DNA of 64,000 nucleotides from assembly GCA_949752745.1 (NCBI GenBank), contig OX457029.1:16369956-16433955 (forward strand). The letters are read 5' to 3'. The stretch comes from Protula sp. h YS-2021 (lineage: Eukaryota; Annelida; Polychaeta; Sabellida; Serpulidae). Each line of letters begins with the position of its first letter. Positions within the stretch are counted from its first letter, which is position 1. Below the pieces are notes generated by a model, which was given only the letters and a program-made list of their open reading frames with translations, ran no database searches and was not told the origin of the DNA. Below are positions 14,890-25,069 of the stretch, one piece after another. The position numbers and the translations under genes are program-made.

Positions 14890-16569
14890 TTAACTGGTGT
14901 GCGGTAGTAAGTCGTCAACGTAGTTATCGACATTCTGTAAGCCGGAGAGTAATTTGCGCATAACTCTGTTGAATGCGGCCCCAGAATTCACTAATCCAAA
15001 TGGGTTTCGTCGGAACTGAAAACAGCCACTGGGCGTCGAGAAAGCAGTATATTTCTTTGACGACTCTTCCATTGGGATTTGCCAATAACCTTTCGTGAAG
15101 TCGATTTTCGAAAAGTATTTGTCTTTTCCGACTTTAGATAAAATGTCTTCATAGTTTCCCATCGGTTCTGTATCGAATTTCGTAACACTATTGAGTTGTC
15201 TATAATCGATACAGAATCTGTTGGTACCGTCCTTTTTCTTAACGAGTACGATCGGCGAGTTATATTCTGATTGCGATTCTTCGATGATCCCTGCATCGAG
15301 CATATTTTTCACTTCCTCTTCGATATCTTGACGTTTCGAGTATGGCATTGGATACGGTTTAACTAGGATCGGTTCTTCTGTCGATAGTTCGATTTTGTGT
15401 TCGCCTAAATTTGTCCTGCCGGGAACGTCTGTGAAGATGTCGCTAAATTCACGCAAAAGCTTCTCAACGTCTTTCCTTTGAGATTCGGAAAGTTTCACGT
15501 TGACATTTACATCAGCGATTGTCTCTGTTTGCTGTGTTTCGGGAAGTGTCACCAAATGCGCTTCGCTATGATAGTCATCATCGAGCTCTGCGACTGCGAT
15601 GCGAGTGAATGCAGCGATATTCGCGTCGTCTTCGTCATTGTTTTCAACACTTTGTTCGTTGTCGCTGGATTCGTTCTCGCTGGTTTCAGACTCAGTTTGG
15701 TCTTCACTTTCACGCTCGATGTGTCCTTTTAGAAGATTTGCATGAAAAATCTTCTTTTTCCCATGAATGTACACTTCATAATCCATACGATTCAGGACTT
15801 TCGTGATCTTGTAGGGCCCTTTCCACTGCAATAATAATTTATTGCTTTGCGTCGGAAGCAGCAGGTAAACTTTCTGACCCACTACGAATCTGCGGTCTTT
15901 TGCCCTTTTGTCGTAGTGGTGGCGGTATTTGCCTTGATTCTCCATCAAACTTTCGCGCGCCACGCGGCATGTATCTTCGAGGCGATTTCGAAGGTCACCG
16001 ATGTACTGGTACGTGCTAACGACTTCTCCAGTGGAATCTTCTTCAAGCCAAATATCTTTCAAAATGTCTAACGGGCCACGTACTTTCCGTCCGTAAAGTA
16101 ACTCAAATGGAGAGAAACCAGTAGACGCTTGCGGTACTTCGCGATAAGCGAACAAAACAGCTGGTAAGTAACGATCCCAGTCTTTTGGTCTCTCCTGGCA
16201 CATGCGAGTCAACATCTTCTTTAATACGCCATTAATTCGCTCGCGTAGTCCATTACACTTCGGCTTGTATGGCGTTGTAAATAGTTGCTTTATCGAAACG
16301 AGCCGTGCGACTTCTTTCGTTAAATCCGACGTGAACTGTGTGCCTTGATCGCTGAGTATTTCTCGTGGAAATCCGACTCTACTGAAGACTTCGAGTAACG
16401 CTTCTGCAACTGGCACTGTTTCGATGCGTTTGAGCGCGATCGCCTCAGGGTATCGTGTCGCATAATCAACGACGGTGAGTATATATCGGTTGCCGCTTTC
16501 TGCAATTGGCGTTATTGGTCCAATTAGGTCAACTGCGACTCTTTCAAACGGCGTGCCGATCAGAGGCAT
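14890..16569 (-). CDS. integrase-reverse transcriptase part of the LTR retrotransposon
   Basis: 559 residues in the open piece. The integrase core shows the three catalytic acids in VDLIGP, LSDQGTQFTS and LRERINGVLK. A GPY/F module (WKGPYKITKV) and a linker rich in Glu/Ser/Asp follow. Reverse transcriptase begins with VKPYPMPYS and has VLVKKKDG, RFCIDYRQLN, KIDFTKGYWQ, FGLVNSGAAF and the catalytic YVDD. The frame then meets adjacent TAA and TAG codons just after YVDDLL. Integrase lying upstream of reverse transcriptase in one ORF is what sets Gmr1-like elements apart from ordinary Ty3/gypsy. Confidence 0.9.
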   Translation of the reverse strand: MPLIGTPFERVAVDLIGPITPIAESGNRYILTVVDYATRYPEAIALKRIETVPVAEALLEVFSRVGFPREILSDQGTQFTSDLTKEVARLVSIKQLFTTPYKPKCNGLRERINGVLKKMLTRMCQERPKDWDRYLPAVLFAYREVPQASTGFSPFELLYGRKVRGPLDILKDIWLEEDSTGEVVSTYQYIGDLRNRLEDTCRVARESLMENQGKYRHHYDKRAKDRRFVVGQKVYLLLPTQSNKLLLQWKGPYKITKVLNRMDYEVYIHGKKKIFHANLLKGHIERESEDQTESETSENESSDNEQSVENNDEDDANIAAFTRIAVAELDDDYHSEAHLVTLPETQQTETIADVNVNVKLSESQRKDVEKLLREFSDIFTDVPGRTNLGEHKIELSTEEPILVKPYPMPYSKRQDIEEEVKNMLDAGIIEESQSEYNSPIVLVKKKDGTNRFCIDYRQLNSVTKFDTEPMGNYEDILSKVGKDKYFSKIDFTKGYWQIPMEESSKKYTAFSTPSGCFQFRRNPFGLVNSGAAFNRVMRKLLSGLQNVDNYVDDLLPHTS

Positions 16570-16668
16570 TTCCCCGAGTGGTACTTTGCTGATGCGCCCT
16601 TTTGGTTCAGTTAGTTGACATACGTCGCATGACTGGCAGAAACGCTTGACATCACCAGTTATTCCCGG

Positions 16669-18648
16669 TCAATGGAAATTCGACGTTATGCGATCCGTTG
16701 TTTTCTTTGCCGCTAAATGTCTACCGACAATGGATTCGTGAGCCAACGACATCACTTTTGCACGCAGTGTCTTCGGGAGCACAATCTGTTTCAGTTGAAT
16801 TTCAACACCATTTCTGGACTCAAAATAGTATCGCATGAGTAATCCGTCCTTTAAAACGTATCGGAAACTTCCTCTTTTTCTAGCTTGAAACACTGTCTTC
16901 TGTTCTGCATAAGTGTGCAATTTTGTGAGAGTGGCATCTTTCTTCTCCAACACTTTCAGTTCGCCGCGATTCACGTTCTCCAGCGTCACTTCTTGTGTAA
17001 TGAGAGGGGTTTTTGGTTGTTTTTCTTTGACGAATTGTGCGCGCGTAGAAACTACACTTGCAGTGAGCGGTTCAGTTGCTTTCACTTTAGAAGCGACGTG
17101 TTGCTCAGTATTATTATTTGTAGTTTCTTCTCGCTTTCGGGTTGTGTTTCCCTCGACGGACGGGCTTGCAATGTTGCCAATAATGAGATCGTATGGTGGA
17201 TCGTCTACAACCATTGCGTCTAGCACCTCAGTGTATATCGGTGTGACAACACTTATCCGAGCCATTGGAAATGTCCTCATCGTCCCGTCCATTAAAACAC
17301 AATCACTCTTTCCACTCGTCATTTCTTCCTTTTGTACCAGATCCTTGCGGATCACTGCGCTATCACAGCCGGTATGCCTTAAGACGATCACTTTCCTCCC
17401 GGAAACTAGACCTCTGTAGAGCGGCAGTCGTTTCGTATATTCCAAATTGTCGCAAATCGCGCCTGTATATGGAATCGCGTCGCCATTCGCGAGGCATAAC
17501 TTGCCGTCTTTTACGTTCTCGTTCACGATGTCTTGTACGGGTTTCGTTCCTACAGCACCTGTCTTCGCGTTAGATACCTTATGAACATCACGGTTGAAAT
17601 TGCGCCAGTTCTTCGGTGAATTCGTGCGATGTTGACGGTTCGATGCATAGGAGAAATCGTGTCGCCGAGGAGCACTGTCTTTGTGATCTGCCTTCGCCTT
17701 TAAGCAGTCGCACGCAAAGTGTCCGGATTTCCCGCAGTAGTAGCAATTCGACTGTGTCTGGCTGCTAGCGCGATTGTTAGACTGTTGCGGCGGACGCGAG
17801 TATGGCACGGGTTTCGTCCTCGTTTGGCCAATACTTCCGTTGTGAGCTTCGATATATTGCTCAGCGAGTCGCATCATCTCCTCCATGTTGCGTGGAGAAC
17901 GTTCACGTAAGAAAAGGCTGAGTTCGCTACTGCACATATTCGTAAACTGCTCGCGCAGTAGTAAATCACACAGATGCTCGTAATCCTTCTGAATATCCGA
18001 CATGTCTATCCTTCGTGTGAAAAACCGTTTCTGTCGAGCACAGAACTGACGCACTGATTCCTCTTTGTCGGGCTTTGTCTCGCGAAACTTTGTACGAAAT
18101 CCCTCTGTGGTAAGCTGATAGCGTCGGAGAATGGCGGTCTTCAGCGTTTGATAATTATCCGCTTCTTCTACCGGCATACTGCTATACACTTCCAGTGCCT
18201 TGCCAGTTAGGATAGCACTGAGACTCATTGTCCAAGTATTTTCGGGCCATTGTTGTGTGCGTGCGAAACGTTCGAATCTTTCGATAAAAGCGTCGATGTC
18301 ATCCACTTTCTCATCGAACTTTGGCAGTTTGGGGCGACTGGCTTGAGCCGGTCTGTCTGCTCGTTCTTGAGCACGTGGTTCGCCTGCTTGTGCTCGCGCT
18401 TCGATGAGGCGTGTTTCTTCGCGAATGAGTTCCATCTCTCTTTCGTGTTGTTCACGCTGTCGTTCACGCTCCATTTCCTGCTCTCGGATGCGATCTTCAC
18501 GCTCTTGAGTTCGGGCCTCGCGCTCTCGTGCGTTGCGTTCGCGTTCAGCTGCCTTGTCTTCCTCGCGCTGGACGAATTGTCGTAGTTCTTCGTCTTTATA
18601 TCCCAGCGCTTGACCTAGAGCAATCCATTCACGCATTTCACGCTCCAT
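16669..18648 (-). CDS. gag-protease part of the LTR retrotransposon
   Basis: 659 residues. The first ~105 are a highly charged helix full of Arg/Glu pairs; then a gag region with FERFARTQQWPE and QFTNMCSSEL. A CCHC zinc knuckle (CYYCGKSGHFACDC) follows. The protease region ends with the flap and YDLIIGN typical of Ty3/gypsy proteases, but the D-T-G active-site triad reads H-T-G (in VLRHTGCDSAVI), a change expected to abolish cleavage. The frame ends within the zinc-binding region before integrase: the two His are present, then a TGA stands where this family normally has Trp, and the two Cys (CQSCDVC) follow in the same frame. Confidence 0.88.
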   Translation of the reverse strand: MEREMREWIALGQALGYKDEELRQFVQREEDKAAERERNAREREARTQEREDRIREQEMERERQREQHEREMELIREETRLIEARAQAGEPRAQERADRPAQASRPKLPKFDEKVDDIDAFIERFERFARTQQWPENTWTMSLSAILTGKALEVYSSMPVEEADNYQTLKTAILRRYQLTTEGFRTKFRETKPDKEESVRQFCARQKRFFTRRIDMSDIQKDYEHLCDLLLREQFTNMCSSELSLFLRERSPRNMEEMMRLAEQYIEAHNGSIGQTRTKPVPYSRPPQQSNNRASSQTQSNCYYCGKSGHFACDCLKAKADHKDSAPRRHDFSYASNRQHRTNSPKNWRNFNRDVHKVSNAKTGAVGTKPVQDIVNENVKDGKLCLANGDAIPYTGAICDNLEYTKRLPLYRGLVSGRKVIVLRHTGCDSAVIRKDLVQKEEMTSGKSDCVLMDGTMRTFPMARISVVTPIYTEVLDAMVVDDPPYDLIIGNIASPSVEGNTTRKREETTNNNTEQHVASKVKATEPLTASVVSTRAQFVKEKQPKTPLITQEVTLENVNRGELKVLEKKDATLTKLHTYAEQKTVFQARKRGSFRYVLKDGLLMRYYFESRNGVEIQLKQIVLPKTLRAKVMSLAHESIVGRHLAAKKTTDRITSNFH

Positions 18649-18672
18649 GATGTTGTAACCTTGTCACGATCG

Positions 18673-18690
18673 ATCCCGGACGAGCCCCCA
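18673..18690 (-). other. primer binding site for tRNA-Pro
   Basis: On the minus strand TGGGGGCTCGTCCGGGAT begins 3 bases after the 5' LTR. It is complementary to the 3' end of tRNA-Pro and is the same 18-mer as the well-known murine leukaemia virus primer site. Confidence 0.88.
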
Positions 18691-18693
18691 ATT

Positions 18694-19734
18694 TGTCAAA
18701 GTCTAGCAGCGGGTTATCGCTTAAGGTGTCAATGACTTTTATCACGGAGTGGTCGTATTTTATTTTGTTTAATGCGGTTCTCTATTTTCCTCGAAGTTAT
18801 CGTATTACTTCTTCTTTTTTTTATATATCTTGGTCGTACAAGTCAAATAAATATCCAGGTATTCATTCTCTCTGTTTTATTGTCGATACAACTCACAACA
18901 TCCACAATATGCAGTTATTCCCTTCTTAGTCTATTACTTATTCCAACTTTAAATTTACTTTCACTTTATCCCCCTTTTCTCCAAATTTGCTAGGTTCTAT
19001 CCAGTATCTGATTCAGTTTACTCGATACCATCTAGTTTTCACACAGCAAGCAGTCTTCCTATAAATGCCCTTTACTTGAACGCTATTTCAATTTTCCCGC
19101 CAATTTTTGTATCCAAACTGGTCTCCTTCTGCCTTCTAGAATTTGTGAAAACCGACTGCCTCGAACGCTGCGGCTGTCTGTCTTATATACCTTCATGAGG
19201 GTGCCGAAAATTTGCCAATAGGAACGTTTCCCTCCAAAATTATTGCCCAATCACATCACAGCTTTTTTGCTTACATTTCGTTTGTTTTCATGCCGTTGTT
19301 TGGTTCTTACACCTCCCCGTCGTAAAGGTAAATATTTACATTCGGGGAGAGAATTATACTCAACAATACTATTGGATACACAGAACCACGTGACAGAAAA
19401 TTTCGCTCCCTTTTACTAAAAAAAATCTATAATTTGACAAATCTTAAGATTTAAAAACTAAAGCCTTACAGTATCAGTGTGTATTGAAAGTACAATGTAC
19501 AGCAAGGAGTTATGATTCAAAATACTTCACAAAAAGCTAAATTCACACGTTTATCCCCAAATTTGAACAAAAATTAAAAAATGGTATTCAAAGATACCGA
19601 AAGCCTTAAAAAGTTACATATATGAGCGGCATGACTACGAAGTCACCAAAACTTTACAATTAATCACACAACAACGATTCTGATAATAACATACACAAAT
19701 CGACCCAAAAAATGCAAAATTCTATATTCTGACA
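18694..19734 (-). repeat. 5' LTR
   Basis: 1041 bp, TGTCA...TGACA on the + strand. It is followed by the AGCAT target duplication on the right and by the primer binding site on the left. Confidence 0.93.
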
Positions 19735-19739
19735 AGCAT

Positions 19740-21060
19740 GCAACTCTGTCATGTGACTGACGCTGTGACGACTCGGCGCAATGGCGTCTTGTACCATGAT
19801 CGGGTTTTTAGAGAGTGCGGTTTTGCATAACACGTCACTGTGGCGGATCGGCACATGTGGTTATACCGAACTCTGATATCTTGTTATGTATACCTCTCAT
19901 ATGGAAAAAGGAGGGTCGCATTATACTGTTTGCATGTGTATTCGAGCAAGATATTGTTTGCTAGTAACGGGCCCTTCGTGGTGAAAACCCACTTAGCATT
20001 GTTATTGCTGTCGAATGGGAGGTTCGATCCTGCTGAATTAAAAGATAATTTGAATTTAATTTCTTTTATTTCTGCCTTTCCGCCACAATATATTGTAAAC
20101 GACCTGTCAACGAGCTCGTATGCATTTGGTGTTCAATTCCCACAACCAGTTCGATTCTCTCATAGTGATGGTTTCGTAGTCTACAAGACCATATTTGCGA
20201 AATTAAAACTGAAGTATTTAATTTCTTAATACTCAATTTTATGAGTAAAATATCTTATAGACGCAGAAACTATCACTAGAATTACACCTGCCCACCTCCT
20301 TATCAATTGGGATCGAATGGTAAGATATGTTGGTTATGGTTCGATCACGTGACAAGAACTTCATCGAGGTGATTGGTCGGTTGGCTGACAAAGAGGAATC
20401 CGTTAAAAATTTATTTTGCCTTAATATCTCGCAAAATTTCTGTTATGGATCGCAATAACCAATGTTAAATACATTGGAAAACTCACAGTGGTGGCTACCA
20501 CTCCTACAAGATATTTTACTCATAAAAATGAGTATTAAGAAACTAAATACTTCAGTTTTTTTGTGTTAGTCTTGCAAGTGTTGTCGCGCTACGATGGATC
20601 GGCCATCGAGTCTTCCAGGTCGTTGTTACAGTGGCATACCCGTAGCGGTAAGCCATCATGACACTGTGAAATGCTAAAAATTATGGTTCTGGCATTGACA
20701 AAGGTATGATCACGTGATCGATCCTGTGTCGGTGTCGTGTCAACAGTGGGACTTCACACTGACGAATGTGCCTACGCTGCTATCATACTGGACACTACCT
20801 ACACTGGAAACGGTTGTTAAAATGTCATTTGCCGCGTTATGTCACTGCCTTGTCAAATCGAGTGGGTCATGGTAACATGGTCTGTAGTATGTTGTACATG
20901 CACAGGGTGGCTCCAATAACGACACGTGACTCTGACGGTTCGGACATGTGATGGGTCGCTGCTGCTACGATTCGTGCATGGAACGGATCGTTGCGGTAAC
21001 GACGCGTGGCAGTATTTTATGTTGTGTTAACTCTGTTGCACAGCTGTAATTATATATTTA
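19740..21060 (+). mobile_element. 3' non-coding part of the DIRS-like element
   Basis: Continuation of the element interrupted by the LTR retrotransposon. Sequence such as gtcatgtgactga followed by a gactcggc and cttgtaccac block recurs at about 22920 after a second recombinase relic, and gatgggtcgctgctgctacg near 20950 matches the left-end repeats at 9250. An open frame of 129 codons at 19840-20229 has no recognisable motif. Confidence 0.5.
20205..20559. repeat. ~350-bp inverted-repeat unit (MITE-like)
   Basis: AAAACTGAAGTATTTAATTT at the left is mirrored by the right end (ctaaatacttcagttttt), with paired ends of about 50 bp that include TCTTAATACTC and its complement GAGTATTAAGA. A related right half lies at about 23000-23206. 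Because both copies sit downstream of DIRS-like recombinase relics, it may be part of that element rather than an independent MITE. Confidence 0.6.
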
Positions 21061-21599
21061 TGTAAGTTCTCTACTGTTGTAGAGCAACAGCCACTGCGAT
21101 CAGTGTACGCACTGGGAAGGGTCACAGTTGTCGTTCCCACTACAGCAAAGGGGGTCAAAATAAGCCAGACAAACAGATAGTGTTAAACACAAAGATTCAA
21201 TAATTGTTCGATAAAAACATAGAAAGGGTGATTTAGGGCATAAAAGCGGCTTTGCAGTCGCTTCTGTCTTGCCCTTTGAAAATCAGGCGGTAGGCTTCTA
21301 GTAGGAGTGTTACGGTTTGCGACGTATCCCAAAACTGACCGTAGCTTTTCTTTGGTTCGGTTGGATCAAAAAACCGAATAGGAAAAACCGCGATATATTT
21401 TTTTTGCAGTTTAATTTTTTCACTGATAATGGCCAGCTATAAATAAGGTACTGCTTCGCGTTCAATTTTAGAAACTCAGCATGTTGGCATGTTCTCTTTT
21501 TAGAGCAGCTGACTGAATCGAGCTGGTCTTATCACATCAGTAGAGGGGGTACCCGTCGCCTGTATGTCGGTGTGTACGTATTACTCATGCAAACTTTAA

Positions 21600-22450
21600 C
21601 TTAAGTACTTCTTCTCCCTCAGTTTTAATCGGATTCCTTTTGTAAGAACGTTCTCTATATAGGCTTCTATTGAAAAATTACTTTTCCTGGTAATTCGTAC
21701 AAAAATTGGCTGAAGGGGGCCATTTCAATATTTTAGTTGATAATTTTAAAGCCACTTATTCACTCACAATTTTGATCGGATTGTCTTCAAGTTTTCCATA
21801 AATGTTTATCAAAAGGTCTCTATTAAAAGATTACTTTTTTGAACATCCGCAAAATTGACCAAAAGGAGGCATTTTAAATATATTGATAAATATTTTTCAA
21901 AAATCTACTTTTCCCGAAATTGTGAGAGGACTTTTTCCAATTTTTAGCGATTCTTCCTTAGACCGTTCTGTCTTAAAAATTTACTTTTTTCGATCGGCCA
22001 AAAATTGGACAAATAAGGAGGGAAATTTATTATTTTTTTCAGCCAGTTGTCATAAAATAATTTCTTCTACAATTTTTATTGGATTGACTTAAAATTTTGC
22101 ACAGATGTTCGCTATACTATCTTCACTTGAAAATTACCCTTTTTCGATCCACTAAAAATTGAATAAAGAGGTACGTTTATATTTGGTTGGTTGCCTGTTT
22201 TTAAAATGCTTTTTGTTTCAGAATTTTAACCAGATTGCTTTTAAATTTGAAGAAATATTCATTAGGCGGTCCTCTGTTGAAAAGTTAGTCTTTTTGGCGA
22301 TCTGCTAGACATTAGCTAAATGGAGACATGGAAATAAAATTAGAAGTCAATTTTCAAAATTCTTTTTTTCCCACAGTTTCAATAATCGGTTTTTAAAACA
22401 TCAACTACTACTTTTTGGCGAACATACACGCCTATTAATATGTGATTCAC
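21600..22450 (+). repeat. ~150-bp degenerate tandem repeat
   Basis: Blocks with ttactttttcgat, aaaattg(g/a)ac(a/c)aa, gg(a/g)gg, ttttcaaaa and aattttgatcggattg recur. The reverse complement of the same family occurs at 62440-63120. Non-coding. The 21061-21600 stretch before it shows no gene. Confidence 0.6.
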
Positions 22451-22599
22451 TAGATCTCGGCCGGTGACAATGTCCCTGGACTTTCTTGTTAATAATTAAA
22501 GAGAATTCAGGAATATTTAATTAGCACCTTCTTATTAAATAAATTTCTGATTATCAGATCGTCTCCTTAGGAGCGTCCTGTTTTAAGCGCTTTGTAACC

Positions 22600-23206
22600 A
22601 AATAAACATTAATGGAGTGATGTTTCATTTAAAAAGAATAGTATCTCTTTGCGCAGTTGTGATGGTGTGTCAGTCTAGTATTTGCAAGTTACGAGCCAGA
22701 AGTGCGTTAGCTGTTCAGCTTCTCAAAACATCTTTATTAACATATTATATTAGTCCATCTGTTGTTGCTGTATCAGTTACTCATAATATTCCTTTTTTTT
22801 TCATTTTTCAGGACTTTTCAGCAATCTGGTTTAAAGATGACCTTCAAGAAAAAGAAGAAAAGGTGTTCAAATAGACTGGGCCCCTGTTGTTCCTTCGTCT
22901 TCTTCAATGTAGCTGCTCTCGTCATGTGACTGATGTTGTATCGACTCGGCACAGTCACATCTTGTACCACGGTCGTGTTTTATCAGTGCCGTATACTGCA
23001 CGGACCCTTATTGATCGATTTGTTGACAAACCATTTTAAACGAAGCAACGGATTACCATTTCATCAGTTACTTTTGTGGTGATATCCAGTAAAATTTTAT
23101 CATAGATCGCGATAACATTGTAACACATTAAAAAACCCACAGCTATTGCTTCGTCTAGTAGATATTTTACTGATAAAAATAAGTCTTAAGAAATTAAATA
23201 CTTCAC
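22600..23206 (+). pseudogene. second DIRS-like 3' end relic
   Basis: Sequence around 22617-22874 mirrors the recombinase tail region at 12365-12640 (a YY.SPSVVAVSV-like reading against the better copy's HYL and SIVAAESVI). It is followed by cagcaatctgg and gaaaaagaagaaa, as in the first copy near 12610-12650, and by the same 3' flank (cgtcatgtgactgatgttg). It is heavily decayed. Confidence 0.45.
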
Positions 23207-25061
23207 GCTTGTAATCGTGGAAAGTCGAAGAAATTCACAAAGATCAACTTCAAGACCAGGTATTTGCTGATGGTTGTGGAGGAACAGTCGCGGAACTATT
23301 TGACTATCAACGCAGAAATTTGGATTTTTCTTTTCAGTGTATGTTACCACACCTGTTGCATCAATCTGGCAACAAAATTTGAATTGAAATGACAAAATGC
23401 ACTGCATACCAGATAACGGAAAACATAGACTTAATCAAAGATGAAGGTAGTAACAGATGCATCCCCGAGAACTTTATCTGGCTCAAGAATTTGTTTAGCA
23501 TTAATCAACTACTATTTTTGCTTATTGCCAACTTTCGTTATCTGAACTGCTTCTCAAAGACTAGCAAGCGCAATGACCAAGCATCGTTGAGTTCACCAGG
23601 AAGTTGGTTTATATTTTCAACTAGAAGAATAGAATAGAATCATTTCGATTTTTTAATTTGAAAACAACTACAGTTCAAATACCACAAGTGTATTTGACCC
23701 TGGATCTTAGCTTAATTATTCTAACATAGATGATGATGGCAACTGCATGTTAATTGCTGTGCAATCCAGTTGTTGAGAAATTCAGCAATGCCCCAGCAAT
23801 CGCCACAGACACTTGCTAGCCATGCGTTTCATAAGCTCTACTCTGCTAAATGGTACTTTGTATTCTGCTCAATTGGATCTTTACTTTGTTCTGTTATATT
23901 TATGCTGAAACAGCACTATTTTTGCAGCACTACTGTACTACTTTCTCGCGGAATCCTCAGTTTTTCACGTGTTTCTGGTTTTGTTTTGTTTTTTTTTGAC
24001 ATATTTTGCTGCACTTCTACAGGAAGCTGAGACTTGACCTTCGACTTACTGAATTTTCTTATTCATACACATTTAAAGTATATATATTTTATTTATCTCC
24101 TTTAAGTGGACATGAAAGTGGTCAATCTCATATCTTAACTGCAATTATACATATAATATAAAGATAATGGTAATCGTCTTTTTATATTTATTTTGCATTA
24201 AAAATTATTCCGGTTGATTGTTTCGAATAGAATCTGGCTATTTTCGCTAAAAACACAAGTGACACCCATTGTTCGTGTAAATATACTGTAAAATATAAAG
24301 AAAATGTGTCTTATAAGATCAGAACATGTACTTTTCAGAACGTGTCTTTTTAGTTCTTCAACAGAAACAAAAATTCGGTAGAATGAAAAGCGAGCGATCA
24401 AACGAGCAATTTCGTGTTTCTTTGGCTTGGCATATTTCGTAAGCAAAACCTTTTCATTGATATAAATTGTCACAGGCGCCCTGCGAAAGAAACTCATGGA
24501 AAGGCATCGCTACAACTGCCCTTCTCCGATTTTTTAGGGCGACAACGAAAATAGACCCGCTATGTGTTGCGTCATCACTATCTGTGAGAAATGACGTATT
24601 GCACATCAGTACGGGAAGTTGCAAAATGACAGGTACAGTTTCTTTACGTTTTCTGATATTTACTTTGTTCACTGGTGTGTGTAATAAGAAGGTGCAACAG
24701 ATACTTTGTATTTATCTGGATGCCTTTAAACAATTATTACATATATGAGTTTTTCTAGTATGTCACCTAATATTTTGAGCGATAATATGTATAATGGATA
24801 CATGTAGACACGAGAAGCAGTTGAACATCAGCTCGAAATTGGTTAAACTTAACAATGTGTCGGCTGACTTCATTATCTAAAAAATTCAGATCTGAAAGAA
24901 TGTTCATGTACAACATACCCTTGTTTCAAAACTGGTGCAGTTTTAATGAACGTTTATTCCTTAAAGTGGAAAATATTAGCTTCTGCACTCAGCTGTCAAA
25001 TATTTGTTTACGTTCCGGGTTCTGAATATCATGGAAACAAGTCAAGCGACAAAAATTAAAC
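23207..25061. other. no gene seen
   Basis: AT-rich sequence with scattered open frames of 70-100 codons on both strands (for example 24198-24497 minus and 24467-24748 plus, which overlap each other). None shows a domain motif or splice logic. Confidence 0.45.
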
Positions 25062-25069
25062 GAAAGCGT

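Larger units (their letters stand above)
14122..18648 (-). pseudogene. gag-pol polyprotein of the Gmr1-like element (three in-frame stops)
   Basis: One continuous frame reads from an ATG at 18648 to a stop at 14122 and is broken at three codons: TGA at 16669-16671 and adjacent TAA and TAG at 14887-14892. There is no frameshift. Order: coiled-coil-like Glu/Arg-rich leader, gag, CCHC zinc knuckle, protease, H2C2 and integrase, GPY/F module, reverse transcriptase, RNase H. Several active-site changes (described in the parts below) suggest this copy could not make all of its enzymes itself. The near-identical LTRs mean it was recently mobilised, probably with proteins from another copy. Confidence 0.9.
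12704..19734 (-). mobile_element. Gmr1-like Ty3/gypsy LTR retrotransposon, complete but with broken ORF
   Basis: A 7.0-kb element on the minus strand, bounded by 1041/1042-bp LTRs that begin TGTCA and end TGACA, and flanked by a perfect 5-bp target duplication AGCAT (12699-12703 and 19735-19739). On the minus strand the order is 5' LTR, primer binding site, gag, protease, integrase, reverse transcriptase, RNase H, polypurine tract, 3' LTR. Integrase before reverse transcriptase is the unusual order of the Gmr1 clade. I see only one substitution and one 1-bp indel between the LTRs, so insertion was recent. It landed in the 3' part of the DIRS-like element. Confidence 0.93.

Noticed and set aside
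16885..17573. Plus-strand frames of 102-168 codons
   Set aside because: Antisense shadows of the gag-protease region of the LTR element.
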